Assembly (NCBI GenBank): GCA_030411725.1
Contig: MU839841.1
Span: forward strand, 806,001-870,000
Length of the DNA: 64,000 nt
Direction: 5' to 3'
DNA from: Echria macrotheca
Taxonomy: Eukaryota > Ascomycota > Sordariomycetes > Sordariales > Schizotheciaceae
The position numbers and the translations under genes are program-made. This document shows positions 11,418 through 22,509 of the stretch, piece after piece. The number at the start of each line of letters is the position of its first letter. Position 1 is the first letter of the stretch. Below the pieces are notes generated by a model. The model saw only the letters and a list, made by a program, of their open reading frames with translations. It was not told the origin of the DNA and ran no database searches.

Positions 11418-11973
11418 TTTTGCCTTTGTGGTTGTCGATATTCAGAAAATGAGTTATCCAGCAGTTGGAGTCGAGATCATGGTGTTGTGGTGTGTTTTGT
11501 AGTCGTGGTGTGACCCCTGAAGTCAGGGCTACAGGGAACAAGTTCAGGGGCTGTGTTCGCTGCGTAGGCGAATCGGCGGTGGTGAGTCAGGCGGTCACCG
11601 GCCGGGAAACAACTCGAGTTTTGAATGGCTTCACCGATGGAGTTCTTACCTACTGACTGGCCCGGCGATTGCTCGAAGAATTCAATGTAGTCATGACCGG
11701 GATGAAGACAAAAGCCCTGTTAGACGCCTTGCAAAGGTCAGTTTATCCCCTAGCGATGTGGGAGACCTGTAGGTACAATACCTACCCCGTAAGGTAGGTG
11801 GGTACTTGAGTCTTGGCAACTCGTTCAGACCTATAGATGGCTAGGTAACTACCGGATGGGCTTGCAGGGCTTGCAGGTATGCTTCTGATTCGTATTTCGT
11901 AAGATATTTGCACAGCCTCCTTGAGCACTGCAATTTCTAGCCCGCAGGAAGGGGTGATGATGATCAAGTGGGA

Positions 11974-11987
11974 TAGGGTTAGGGTTA
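11974..11987 (+). repeat. Interstitial telomere-like TTAGGG units
   Basis: TAGGGTTAGGGTTA gives just over two copies of the TTAGGG unit about 160 bp upstream of the DNA ligase IV start. Short telobox-like sites are known in some fungal and plant promoters. No longer telomere array is present. Confidence 0.6.
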
Positions 11988-12148
11988 AACACCAGGTGAC
12001 GTCGATCCAGGCAACAACAGCTCTCAAAACAACAATTTCACCAATGAGAATGAGATTCACTCACATCCCTTGTTCGTCAACTTCACACATCTCCCTCGTT
12101 TTCACGAAACGATCTCCTCCAAAACCCATTCCATTGCTCTAACCCAAA

Positions 12149-15100
12149 ATGAAAAGACCCAAATCGCCAGACGTCGACGCAATCGAAGAAGATGAGAAAC
12201 AATACTCATCCGGGCCACTCACCCTGTCCGAGCTAGAAGAGCAGTAAAGTCACCCCCCTTCCCCTTTCCAGACTTCACACTCTAACAAAAAGCCCGCAGC
12301 TTCCCCAACCGCCCCCACAACCACGCCAAAACCCTCCCCTTCGCCTCCCTCTACCAGTCCCTCTTCAACCCCCTGATAGAATGCAAACCCTCCACCGCCG
12401 GCGGTTCCGCCCCGGGAGGCGGGGGTGGTCCCCGGCGCCCGCGCGGCCCACCCGGCTCGGCCCCGTCCAAGGGTCCCGCATCATACCACGAGCAGCGGCG
12501 GCACATCATCGAGCGCTTCATGGCCCGGTGGCGGTCCGACGTCGGCAACGATTTCTATCCGGCGATGCGTCTGATCCTGCCCGACAAGGACCGGGACCGC
12601 GGCGTCTACGGGCTGAAAGAAAACACCATCGGCAAATTGCTGGTAAAGGTCATGAAGATTGACAAGAATTCCGAGGACGGGTACGGGCTGATGCACTGGA
12701 AACTCCCCGGACACCACGGGGGAGGTGGAGGAGGAGGGGGCAGCAGGTTTGCCAAGAGCGCGTCGGCGGGGGACTTTGCGGGGCGCTGCTTCGAGGTGCT
12801 CTCGAAGCGGCAGATGCGCACGCAGCCGGGCGAGCTGAGCGTGGGCGAGGTGAATATCATGCTCGACCGGCTGGCGGGGGCCAGCGGCGAGGGCGAGCAG
12901 CTGCCCATCTTTGAGGAGTTCTACGGGAGCATGAACGCCGAGGAGATGATGTGGCTCGTGCGGATCATCCTCAAAGACATGAAGGTCGGCGCGACGGAGC
13001 GGACTTTTCTGGGGCTGTGGCATCCCGACGCCGAGGCGCTGTTTAGTGTCTCGTCGAGCCTGCGGAGGGTCTGCTGGGAGCTGTGGGACCCCGACGTCCG
13101 GCTCGAGCAGCAGGAGACGGGCGTGACGCTCATGTCGTGCTTCCAGCCGCAGCTGGCGCAGTTCCAGATGACGTCGACTTTTACGAAATTGGTCGCGAAC
13201 CTCGGCGTGACCGACGACGATGCCGAGTTCTGGATCGAGGAGAAGCTCGACGGCGAGCGCATGCAGATGCACATGCAGGAGGACGACTCGGTGCCGGGCG
13301 GGTTCCGGTTCGCGTTCTGGTCGCGGAAGGCTAAGGATTATACGTATCTGTACGGCGAAGGGCTGGAGGACGACAAGTCGGCGCTGACGAGATTTTTGAA
13401 GAATGCGTTTGATCCCGGCGTGCGGAATCTGATTCTCGACGGGGAGATGATCACCTGGGACCCGGACGTCGACAAGATCGTGCCGTTTGGCACGCTCAAG
13501 ACGGCGGCGCTGGAGCAGCAGAAGAATCCGTTCCAGAACGGGCCGCGGCCGCTCTACAGGGTGTTTGACATTCTCCTGCTCAACGACAAGTCGCTTACGG
13601 AATATACGCTGGCCGACCGCCGCAAGGCTCTCGAGCGTGCCGTCATCGGCTCGCCGCGTCGGCTCGAGATTCATCCGTTCGAGCGGGCTACGTCCCCCGA
13701 CGCCATCGAGCCGCAGCTGCGCAAGGTGGTCGCCGAGGCGTCCGAGGGCCTGGTCCTCAAAAACCCGCGCTCGCGCTACCAGCTCAACAGCCGGAACAAC
13801 GATTGGATCAAGGTGAAGCCCGAGTACATGAGCGAGTTCGGCGAGTCACTCGACTGCGTGGTCATCGGCGGCTACTACGGCTCCGGCCGGCGCGGCGGCA
13901 CCCTGTCCAGCTTCCTCTGCGGCGTGCGCGCCGGCGACAACCTGGTCCGGTCGGGCCGGGCGTCGAGCGAGAAGTGCTTCAGCTTCTGCAAGGTCGGCGG
14001 CGGCTTCAAGGCCGAGGACTACGCCGAGATGCGCCACCACACCGAGGGCAAGTGGCGCGACTGGGACGCGACGAATCCGCCGTCCGAGTATATCGAGCTG
14101 GGCGGCGGCGAGCGGTTCCAGTACGAGAAGCCGGACGTGTGGATCCGGCCGAGCGATTCGGTGGTTGTCGAGGTGAAGGCGGCGTCGATCGCGCCGTCGG
14201 ACCAGTTCGCCATGAGCTGGACGCTGCGGTTCCCGCGGTTTCGCAAGCTCAGGCTGGACAAGGCCTGGGACGCCGGCATGGACGCGGACGAGTTCGAGGC
14301 GATCCGCAACAAGGTGAAGCAGGAAGAAAAGGAGCGCAAGGCGATGGAGATCGAGAATCGGAAGCGGAAGCCGGCGACCAAGCGCGCGCGGACCGAGCTT
14401 GTCATCGTCGGGACCGAGCCGGACGAGGTTAAGACAGTTGCTGAGTTTGATCCGCGCGCGGCCGGGAAGGCGGATATCTTTAAGGGTTTGGACTTTTGTG
14501 TGCTCTCGGATTCCGTAAAACCGGTGAGGATGAGCAAGCCGGCGCTGGAGAAGATGATCAAGGAGCACGGTGGAAGGATACACCAGCAGGTCGACAGGGG
14601 GCGGGACGGCGGCATGGTCGTCGTGGCGGATAAGAATGTCGTGCGCGTGGCGAGCCTCAAGAGGGCGGGCGATGTGGATATCGTCAGGGCGAAGTGGCTG
14701 TTTGACTGTCTTGCCCAGCCGGGCGGGGGGTATCTGCTCCCGTTCGAGGAGGGACACATGTTTTTTGTCACTGAGGAGACGAGGGAGAAGGTGGTGGAGC
14801 ACAGTACCGATCGGTTTGGGGATAGCTATGCGAGGGATTTGGGCGGCGTGGATGAGCTGAGAGGGATTTTGGAGGGGATGGATATGGGTGAGGTCCGAGA
14901 AGGGAACGGTGAGAAGCTTGATACTGAGAAGGTGTTGGAGCAGCTGGAGGAGCGGGGACATGGGCTGGATGGGGTAGGGGCGTTTTTGTTTCGGCGGTGC
15001 AGGGTGTTCTTTGCGGTCGGAGGCGATGGCGTGGCGGACACGACGAGGACGGTTAGGTTGGGGAGTTATATCCGGTTCGGCGATGGGGTGGTTGCTGAGG

Positions 15101-15291
15101 AGCTGGATGAGCATGTTACGCATGTTGTTGTGTTGGGGAGGGATCGGGCGGAAGAGAGGGAGGTGGCGGCGGATGTGAGGTACAAGGTCAGCGGGCGGAC
15201 GACGAGGGTGCCGCGGATTGTGGCGCCACGGTGGGTGGAGGACTGTTGGCGGGAGACGACTTTGGTTGATGAGGAGGCGTGTTCTGTGTGA
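12149..15291 (+). CDS. LIG4: DNA ligase IV, ATP-dependent
   Basis: Two exons: 12149-12243 and 12300-15291. The 56-nt intron starts GTAAAG, contains TCTAAC and ends GCAG. The product is 1028 residues. DNA ligase IV seals double-strand breaks in non-homologous end joining, working with an XRCC4/Lif1-type partner in the nucleus. The splice restores the conserved N-terminal EEHFPNRPHNHAKTLPFASLYQSLFNPL block. The nucleotidyl-transfer motif is EEKLDGER, with the AMP-accepting lysine at about residue 347. Later motifs include LDGEM, EGLVLKNP and WIKVKPEY. Two C-terminal BRCT domains follow (DIFKGLDFCVLS onward, and the last ~120 residues ending WVEDCW). Two Gly-rich inserts in the N-terminal domain (around residues 65-80 and 170-180) lengthen it compared with yeast Dnl4. 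Confidence 0.93.
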
Positions 15292-15642
15292 TTTCTGGTC
15301 ATGATTTATGAGATTGATGGATCTGTATGAGATATGAGGGTCGGGCATGCTTGTATCATTATGTATTGTCTATGAGTTGGGAAAATAAGCATGATTTATG
15401 AGGTAACAGGGAGTCCAAGCCGTCATGGAAAATCCTACATGGGTTGAGGAAATGAGAAGTAGTTTACAACAACACGAACTCTCACAGTGATACTCGAGAT
15501 CATGATAATCTATTCCTAAATATCTTCCTCCCAGCCCATCTCTCATTCATAATGCCATAAACATGCAATCCCAACCCTCCGCGGTAAATCTATTCCTAGA
15601 TAACATCCCAACCAGCTAGTATCAGTACCACCCCAAAACTCC

Positions 15643-15666
15643 CACACACACACACACACACACACA
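15643..15666. repeat. (CA)n microsatellite
   Basis: About 24 bp of perfect CA dinucleotide immediately downstream of the uracil phosphoribosyltransferase stop codon, probably in its 3' UTR. Confidence 0.9.
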
Positions 15667-15687
15667 CCAATCTCCAAACAAGAAGAT

Positions 15688-16472
15688 TTACTTCCCAATC
15701 GTCAAAAACAAGCGATCCCCCACGTCCCCGAGCCCAGGCTTCAACATGCCCCGGTCCGTCAGCTCCCCATCCACGCCCGCCAGCCAGATCTGCACGCCCC
15801 CGGGCCACTCGCCGGCCGCCTTACGGATCCCGTCGACGGCGCCGAGCACGGCCAAGACAACAATGCGCTCGACGCCCCACTCGCGCAGCGTCTGGATGGC
15901 GGCGGCGCAGGTGCCGCCCGTGGCGATGACGGGGTCGAGCACGATGGCCAGGCTCGAGACCGGGTTCGCGGACGAATGCTGGGGCAGGTTGTTGTAGTAC
16001 TCGACTGGTTGGAGGGTCGTTGGTTCCCTATATAGGCCTAGGTGGTGGACGGGGGTGGGGTTGGGGAGGAGGGTTTTTATTGCTTTTATTTTCTTTTGTT
16101 AGTCACGGGGATGAAGGGGGGGAGTGATGAAATACCGTCGACCATGCCGAGACCGGAGCGGAGGATTGGGACCAGCGAGATGGTTTCCGGCGAGATGGTG
16201 GTTGTTTCGTAACTAAACCCTAGGGAGGTTTCGTCCTTGCGTTTGTGTTAGAACGGAAAGAAAGAGACGGGAAGGGATGTGGTTACAGATGGTCCCGTCA
16301 CGGCAGAGATGGTCTCCCCCAACGCCTCGCAGCCGACAATCAGCGAGATGTCGTGGATCAAGCGCTCGACGTCGCGGGCGCTTGTCGTCTTGGACCGCAG
16401 CTGGCTGAGCTTGGCCAGCAGGCACGGGTGCGATGAGACGTGTACGTTGGGCGGGAGGGACGGCGACGACAT
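15688..16472 (-). CDS. FUR1: Uracil phosphoribosyltransferase
   Basis: Three exons on the minus strand: 16472-16287, 16235-16136 and 16082-15688. Introns are 51 and 53 nt, each with a CTAAC branch site. The product is 226 residues, close to yeast Fur1 (216). The enzyme makes UMP from uracil and PRPP in pyrimidine salvage. The spliced protein shows the conserved LVPILRSGLGMVDAIKTLLPNPTPVHHLGLYREP region and the PRPP-binding loop LDPVIATGGTCAAAI. The uracil-contacting C-terminal segment DRGMLKPGLGDVGDRLF is also present. Joins at both introns recreate these motifs exactly, which supports the model. The gene is divergent from the fluoride channel gene, with about 690 bp between start codons. Confidence 0.94.
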
Positions 16473-17164
16473 CTTGTGTTTCTATTGTCTTGATGATTGT
16501 GATTAAAATACCAATTTAAATCTGAGGAACGAAAACAGCCAAAAGGGACAGATACAGAGGTTAATTCAGCAGGAGTAAGAAAGGTTGGAAGGAACAACGG
16601 TAAAGGAGAAGTCGAGGTGGACGATAAGGTAAGGAAGGTCGGAAGGTCCGTTTGCAGATCATGTGCCTGCCCGCCCGCAGCTGATTCACCTAAGCTCCGG
16701 GAGTCGGGCCCGGATCCCTACCGCACACCAATGAGCTCCGTCCAGGTAATCCGGGCCCTGAAACTGATGAGGTAACTGGTTCCGGCCTGTTGCTGTTCGC
16801 TGTTCACCGCCCCTCATTCACGCTGGCAGCCGGCTGCGGGGCGCCGGGTGCCGGATGCGGGGCAGCCACGCTTCCCGTCACAGCGACAGGGGTAGCTCTG
16901 CGATAAGATAAGCGTGGTGATGCTTGGCATTTCTCGACCTCGGAGTCTTTCATCTAATTCCCTGTTTTATGTCCGTGGTGATTGCTTGACAGCGATAATG
17001 GTGATAGCTCCTTGGAATCCAGCGCTGAATACATTCCGTGTGTCCGCGTTTGGGGCTCGCCATGGCAGACTCCCGCTCTTTGATGGATTACTCATAACCG
17101 GCAACCAGCAAAGAGACAATTGACTCCGTTTCCTAGATCCAAGGAAAACCATCACTGGTAAAAC

Positions 17165-18628
17165 ATGGAGTCAAGACCAGGCCATTACAGCGCCCCAGAC
17201 TCGTATCGCAACCTCGACGAGGCGACGCCTCCGCCGCTGCACGATGTCGACCAGGAGCTCGCAGACCTCTCCCCTCACACGTCGTCCCGTCTGTCGCGTG
17301 CCGCCTCAGCGCGAGACTCGCGAAATGTCCGTCGCCAGTCGCAAGTCAGCTACGACGTCCCCGACTCGTACACCAACCTCGACGAGGTCACCAGCCCGTC
17401 TCCTCTGCAAAATCCAGACGAGCAGTCCATCCACCGCTACGTCTCCCTCGAACAGGTCCGGACGCGTGAGCTGGAATACACGCGCGACGAAGAACGTCAA
17501 AGACCAGCACCGCAACCCCCCGAGACCCAACCGGAAAAGGGGCCCGACAAAACATCCGTCTCCCGACTAGCCACTGAAATCTACACCGTCTCTTACTTGG
17601 TTCTCTTTTCCATGCTCGGCACCCTCGCCCGCCTCGGCCTCCAAGCCCTAACAACCTACCCGGGCATGCCCATAACCTTCCCCTCTATATGGCCTAACTT
17701 CGCCGGTAGTCTAATAATGGGCTTCCTCGCCGAAGACCGCATGCTCTTCCGCCTCGTCACCCCCCCTTCCACACCCCTCCCCTCACCAGACCGTTCCGAC
17801 CCCGAAGAAGACTCAGAAGAATCCCGGACGGCCGCCGCCAAGAAAGCCCACGCAGCCCTGAAGAAGACAATCCCGCTCTACATCGGCATGGCCACCGGCT
17901 TCTGCGGCTCCCTAACCTCCTTCTCCTCCTTCATGCGCGACCTCTTCCTCGCCCTCTCCAACGATCTGTCTCCCCCATCCGCCCCCCGCAACGGCGGGTA
18001 CAGCCTCGCCTCCCTCCTCGCGGTCCTCATCACCACAATCTCCCTCTCCCTCTCCGGCCTATTCATAGGAGCCCACCTCGCCGTATCCCTCGAACCCCTC
18101 GTCCCCTCCATCCCCTTCCGCCTCGCCCGGCGCATCCTCGAGCCCCTCTCCGTAATCCTCGCGCTCCTCGCCTGGCTAGCAATTCTGTTCCTCACCATCT
18201 TCCCACCCTCCGACACCTCGCGCGGGATAGCCACCTTCCCCCTCCTCCTCGCGCCGCCAGGCTGTCTCCTCCGTTTCTATCTGTCGCTGAAACTAAACGG
18301 GCGGATGGCGAGTTTTCCACTGGGCACGTTCGTGGTGAATATCCTCGGGACGGCCGTGCTGGGGATGGCCTTCGACCTGCAGCATGTACCACCCCTCGGC
18401 GGGACCGTGGGATGTCAGGTCCTGCAGGGCGTGCAGGATGGGTTCTGCGGGTGTCTGACGACTGTGTCGACTTGGGTCGCTGAGCTGGCGGCGCTGCGGA
18501 GGCGGAATGCGTGGGTTTATGGCGGTGTTAGTGTTGGTGTTGGGCTGGGCGTTTTGGTTGCGATTATGGGGTCGGTGAGGTGGGGGAGGGGGGAGTTTGC
18601 GGAGGTTTTGTGTGTGCATTCATTTTGA
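17165..18628 (+). CDS. FEX1: Fluoride export channel with two fused CrcB repeats
   Basis: Intronless, 487 residues. FEX proteins export fluoride from the cytosol across the plasma membrane and protect against fluoride toxicity. The first ~140 residues are polar and contain two similar DSYxNLDE motifs, probably a cytosolic tail. Two homologous CrcB/Fluc halves follow. Half one has GTLARLGLQALT, WPNFAGSLIMGFLAE and GFCGSLTSFSSFMRD. Half two has GCLLRFYLSLKLNG, FPLGTFVVNILGTAVLGMAFD and GFCGCLTTVSTWVAEL. The Phe- and Thr/Ser-containing GFCGxLTxxS segments match the Fluc pore signature. An acidic linker (PEEDSEESR) interrupts half one. It is longer than yeast Fex1 (375 residues) because of the N-terminal tail and linker. 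The last part from 18490 uses G-ending and T-ending codons more than the rest. Confidence 0.9.
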   Translation: MESRPGHYSAPDSYRNLDEATPPPLHDVDQELADLSPHTSSRLSRAASARDSRNVRRQSQVSYDVPDSYTNLDEVTSPSPLQNPDEQSIHRYVSLEQVRTRELEYTRDEERQRPAPQPPETQPEKGPDKTSVSRLATEIYTVSYLVLFSMLGTLARLGLQALTTYPGMPITFPSIWPNFAGSLIMGFLAEDRMLFRLVTPPSTPLPSPDRSDPEEDSEESRTAAAKKAHAALKKTIPLYIGMATGFCGSLTSFSSFMRDLFLALSNDLSPPSAPRNGGYSLASLLAVLITTISLSLSGLFIGAHLAVSLEPLVPSIPFRLARRILEPLSVILALLAWLAILFLTIFPPSDTSRGIATFPLLLAPPGCLLRFYLSLKLNGRMASFPLGTFVVNILGTAVLGMAFDLQHVPPLGGTVGCQVLQGVQDGFCGCLTTVSTWVAELAALRRRNAWVYGGVSVGVGLGVLVAIMGSVRWGRGEFAEVLCVHSF

Positions 18629-19266
18629 GAGGTAGATATACTGTGTAAGATGTGGATGGTGGTTGTGGTGAGTGGTTAATGATACCCTCTTGATAAGATA
18701 TTCCTTGTGTCAGGGCTGATGGCTAGAGCTTATGATACCCTGTTAATGGTTACATTCTGTATGGCTGGTGAGTGGTGGAGTCGTGATACCTGGCATCTGG
18801 GTGCTATGATGTACGGTACCCCTTCGATTACTTATTCCGCTAACTCGAAACTGTGACATCTTGTAATAGCTTCAGGTACCTATGTCTCTAGATGTACAGC
18901 ATGCTGACAAGCAGTACTGGCAGCCGGATAATTCGCAATACCTGAAGAATTAGACCCATAATAGCCCATCCAGAAGTTTAATCGCTGAGATAGCAACATC
19001 TCTACGTCTTTAGCGTCGCGGCCCAAACTCAGCTACCACACCAAAACAAACCCAGCTTCTCGGGCATTCCAAGGGAATCTTGATATTAAGCCAGAGACTC
19101 AACCGGTACACGATCCTCTGAACCAGAAGTAAATCCAACAAAGACTTGAAACCCTGTAGGCCAAATTCTGGGTATCTATGCCTCGATAACCCAAGTATCT
19201 CACGGTAACCTGCCGGGTATCATTCTTTACACATGATCATTGCTCCTGAACCACCGTGACATCAAT
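18629..19266. other. AT-richer gap between the fluoride channel and Hsp70-like locus
   Basis: About 640 bp with no plausible coding exon on either strand. Base composition becomes more AT-rich than in the neighbouring genes, and this continues into the damaged Hsp70-like gene and the following intergenic region up to about 22.5 kb. Confidence 0.5.
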
Positions 19267-21580
19267 TCATGAAAGCTCTTCGCCATCACTTTCGATTTCT
19301 CGATCTGGGACCCAGTCAGAATCGTCTTGGTTGTCGACTTCCGTGAATATAATCTCCGGATCAGGGTCTAGCCGCTCGACGCTGCCATCGTCGCTCTGCT
19401 GGTCATAATCCTCGTTATCCGGCAGCTGGTCTTCATCGACCAGGACATTGCCACTCCCGGTGTCGTAATACAGGGGGGCATTCTTGTGATACACGCTACA
19501 AGACGCCGGTGAGGAAGACCGGGTAGGGTCCCTGGAAAGACGCTCCAATCTGACAGTTAGACTCTCACTGTCAAGTTTTACTGTTAACGTCCAGGATCCC
19601 CTAGGCAGGATCCAGGGTAGATCCCCCGGTGGGTACAGGTTGTAGCTGTTGTTGGGCGACAATGCCCAGTCGTTTGCAGCTTGTGGGAGCGGCCCGCGTC
19701 TGTGAAAGTTTGGGTCGCAGATTAGTCTTATCACAGCTGATTCCGCTTCGATGGACCTAGATAACCATCTCTCCTGTGCTTTGTTAGATATTAACATGGG
19801 GAGGGTACTGGTTTGAATACCTTGTCTACAACAAATCTGGCGACTTCTTCCCAGATAATATCGTCGTGACAAATTTGGCCTCCCTGAAGCCCGATTGCCG
19901 CCCCTTGGTTAAAGAACCGCTCGACACTGCTCGTCACCGTTGCCGTTAGAGCCGCTCCCAGTGCGACAACGTGAAGACTGCGAAGACCACCATCAGTTAC
20001 AGGATCAAAGGGCAATAAGCCGCTAAACTTACCGCCACGGAATGTTCATGTCCTTGGCGTATCTGATTTTACACCTGAGATCGATAGGACATATATTTTC
20101 AATCTCGGCCATGGCGCTGGGTGCCTGTGCACTTCCCCCTGTGACAACGATACCGTGGATATGCCCGCCCACCTGCCGGAGGCGGACCAACTGTTGTTGA
20201 GCGAGTTCGAATGTCCTCCGCATCGCCGCCTCCCAACATGTGGTCAGTTCGTCCTTTGTCAGAGACACAGAAACTGTCCGAGACCCGTCATCTTGCAGAC
20301 GGAGCGGAAAGGGGCCCGAAAGTACATCGTCCACCAGTTTTGCGCGAAAGCGCTTGGTAAGCGCGGACCTGAGACTCTCCTCGATGGAGTCATCGATATG
20401 CTGGGTGACACCGTCCACCAGGACGGGACCACTCAGTTTTTGGCCGATGATATTGGAAATGAGATGTACCAGCATCTCGTTCCCGCCAGCAACTCCTGTT
20501 TTACGGTCAGCCAAAGTGAACTTCTCAATCACATAAAACGATGAAAAGCGAAGCGCGGTATTATAGTTCCATGACTTACCACCGGAATCGATTTCCGTCA
20601 GACTATGGTTGAACGGGCCGTCTGCCGTCCTCTCAACTCCGACGATCGAGTATCCCTATCCTCAGTCATCCCCACTGCCCGTGATCGATGCCACTTAGTT
20701 GCCCAGGTACTCACCATCGTGTGCCCTCCAAATCAAGGACTAACACCGTGTCCCAATCTCTAACTATGGCTTATTCGTATTGCACCATGTAATGTGCAAT
20801 ACAGAAAGGCTCAAAATTCAGAGCAATTTCCGCGGGCGCAATGTTGGAGAATACCGCCTCCGCGATCCCAGCGTAGTCTCGTTGGTGTTGTCTGTTCCAG
20901 TTGCTTGAAACCGATAGACAGACTTTGCTGTATTCTATACCCTTCTGGCGACATACTTCGTCGACACGATCTTTGAGTTTTTGAAGAACAGCGCTCAGAA
21001 TCTTTCGGCATCGCTGCCGAAAAGGCTCGTCGTCGCTGAGTGCCCTAACCCCATCAGGCACTGGATAGTGCCCCAAAACGCTGTCCTCGGTGCCAGTGAG
21101 AATGTACACTACGCGAGATGATTAGCCTCTATTCTCTTGTTGAACCTTGACTGAGGATCTTGAGCGGTGTCTGTTTGAATGATAAGACAGACACCGGAAG
21201 GGACTTGGAGAGAGCTTACTCAAGTATTTGACCGCAACGGTATCGCTGTATCCTATCGAGTCAATCCACAGAGACTGCTCCTAGTCGTCTCTAAGAGGGC
21301 GACAAGCAGCTGGGATATCACCCCGCCCAAGGCAGGTGGTGGGGTTAGGTTGCCCATTTTCGATAAAAACCACGGGCTCAAATTGGGCGGTTCGGGACCA
21401 CAATACAAGCACGTATGCCTATGCTTCCGAGATCTATACCTAGGATACTATGGGAATAGAGTTAGTTGTGTATGAATTGCTGGCTGGAGGTTTGGTGATA
21501 GGAGAAACGCTCTGGATGAGACGCAATTAGTGGAGTGCACAAGTACTTGCCCCCTGGTGAAGACTTTCGTTCGAACTCAT
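19267..21580 (-). pseudogene. Hsp70/actin-like ATPase domain gene, apparently disrupted
   Basis: Pieces of one fungal Hsp70-like protein lie in order on the minus strand. They are a phosphate-1-like IDLGSIGIRACIVVP near 21440; VAVKYL joined to MYILTGTEDSV across an intron ending at 21110; SSNWNRQHQRDYAG; DTVLVLDLEGTR; and SIVGVERTADGPF. Further on are GGKSWNYNTALRFSSFYVIEKF, the phosphate-2-like HIHGIVVTGGSAQAPS, and a C-terminal region ending in an acidic tail. Introns at 19978-20032 (GTAAGT...CGCAG) and about 19796-19842 join cleanly in frame. Two faults break the rest. An in-frame TAA at 20771-20773 sits between VQYE and AIVRDWDTVLVLD. The 59-nt intron 20656-20714 joins in the wrong phase. 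The N-terminal part near 21240-21400 also has stops. A likely first exon is 21547-21580 (MSSNESLHQGA). An unusual splice pattern cannot be fully excluded. Confidence 0.6.
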
Positions 21581-22495
21581 GCTCAGGAGCGGGCCGAAGG
21601 GAGAGGGTTGAAGTAAGAAGGTATTTGGATTTTGAAAGGGAGGAGTGTCCAAAGGGTCTAGAACAAAAAGAGAATAAGAAGCAGCGATTAATGGCGTCTT
21701 CGCCAAGAGGGGGTCATTGGAGTGCGGGAAGAGAAGAGCAGCAGGTCGAAAAAAAGTGCAACGTGCCTTCCTAGTAATTTTGTCAAGGAAGCCTACAACG
21801 TTCCTTCCTTGATTCTCTCACCTCTCCGGTATCTCTTTCTCAACCTGCCCAAGTCTATATTTCAGGTGTATTTCTACCCGAGCTCCAGGTTTGATTCACA
21901 CTGCACCTCCGGCCTAGAGTCATGGCTATACCAGAGCTGTGTTCCGAGAAAATTTCAAAAGTATGCTCAGGACTATTCTATCTCTGAAAGATTAGTAGCC
22001 TAGTGTACAGGTACCAAACTGATGGTTTGTACCAATACCAGACAGGACCAGCTGGCGTCTGTTTCTGTAGGTCCTTTGTAAGATAACCACGTCCTCAGGG
22101 ACCCCCAGAGATCCCTAAATATGACGACTGGGCTGCTGGACCCATACCCGACTGAGCCAGCCCTCTAAAAGGATGACCAGAATACCAAGGTCAGCAGCTT
22201 AGCATTCCAACTGCGGTTAATGCCAACACGACCCGCCAGGGCCGCGACTCCCAAGCGCAAGTCAAGTCCGCACTACCTAGCCGCATAAGAATCATTCAAA
22301 AGAAATAACCCTAAAACGAAACAAGCAAGCAAATCACATCTGAGAAGAAATTCACCCTTCAAAGAAGAAAAAGAAAACCAAACCGCCCATCCAAAACAAC
22401 TACATCTCTCAGGGGCAAACAACCGGACACAACACCTACAAAAGAAAATCCCACTTTAACAGCCACAATCTCCCCATATTATAAAAAGAGGAAGC
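21581..22495. other. Gap upstream of the Hsp70-like gene, no gene seen
   Basis: Relatively AT-rich sequence without a recognisable coding exon. Short open frames (60-95 codons) show no family resemblance. It separates the possible 5' end of the Hsp70-like locus from the Pol III terminator of the tRNA gene. Confidence 0.5.
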
Positions 22496-22502
22496 AAAAA
22501 AA
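22496..22502 (-). terminator. Pol III terminator of tRNA-Trp (T7)
   Basis: Seven consecutive T residues on the minus strand start seven bases after the tRNA discriminator base. That is the expected position and length for an RNA polymerase III terminator. It supports transcription of the tRNA gene as a Pol III unit. Confidence 0.75.
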
Positions 22503-22509
22503 TGAGGAT

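Noticed and set aside
12481..15348. Long minus-strand open frames (397 and 500 codons)
   Set aside because: Antisense shadows of DNA ligase IV; compositionally biased and without any family motif.
20532..20580. Possible intron in the Hsp70-like gene starting GTAAGT
   Set aside because: The frame is open straight through and reads GGKSWNYNTALRFSSFYVIEKF, which fits the family; splicing here would break the frame.
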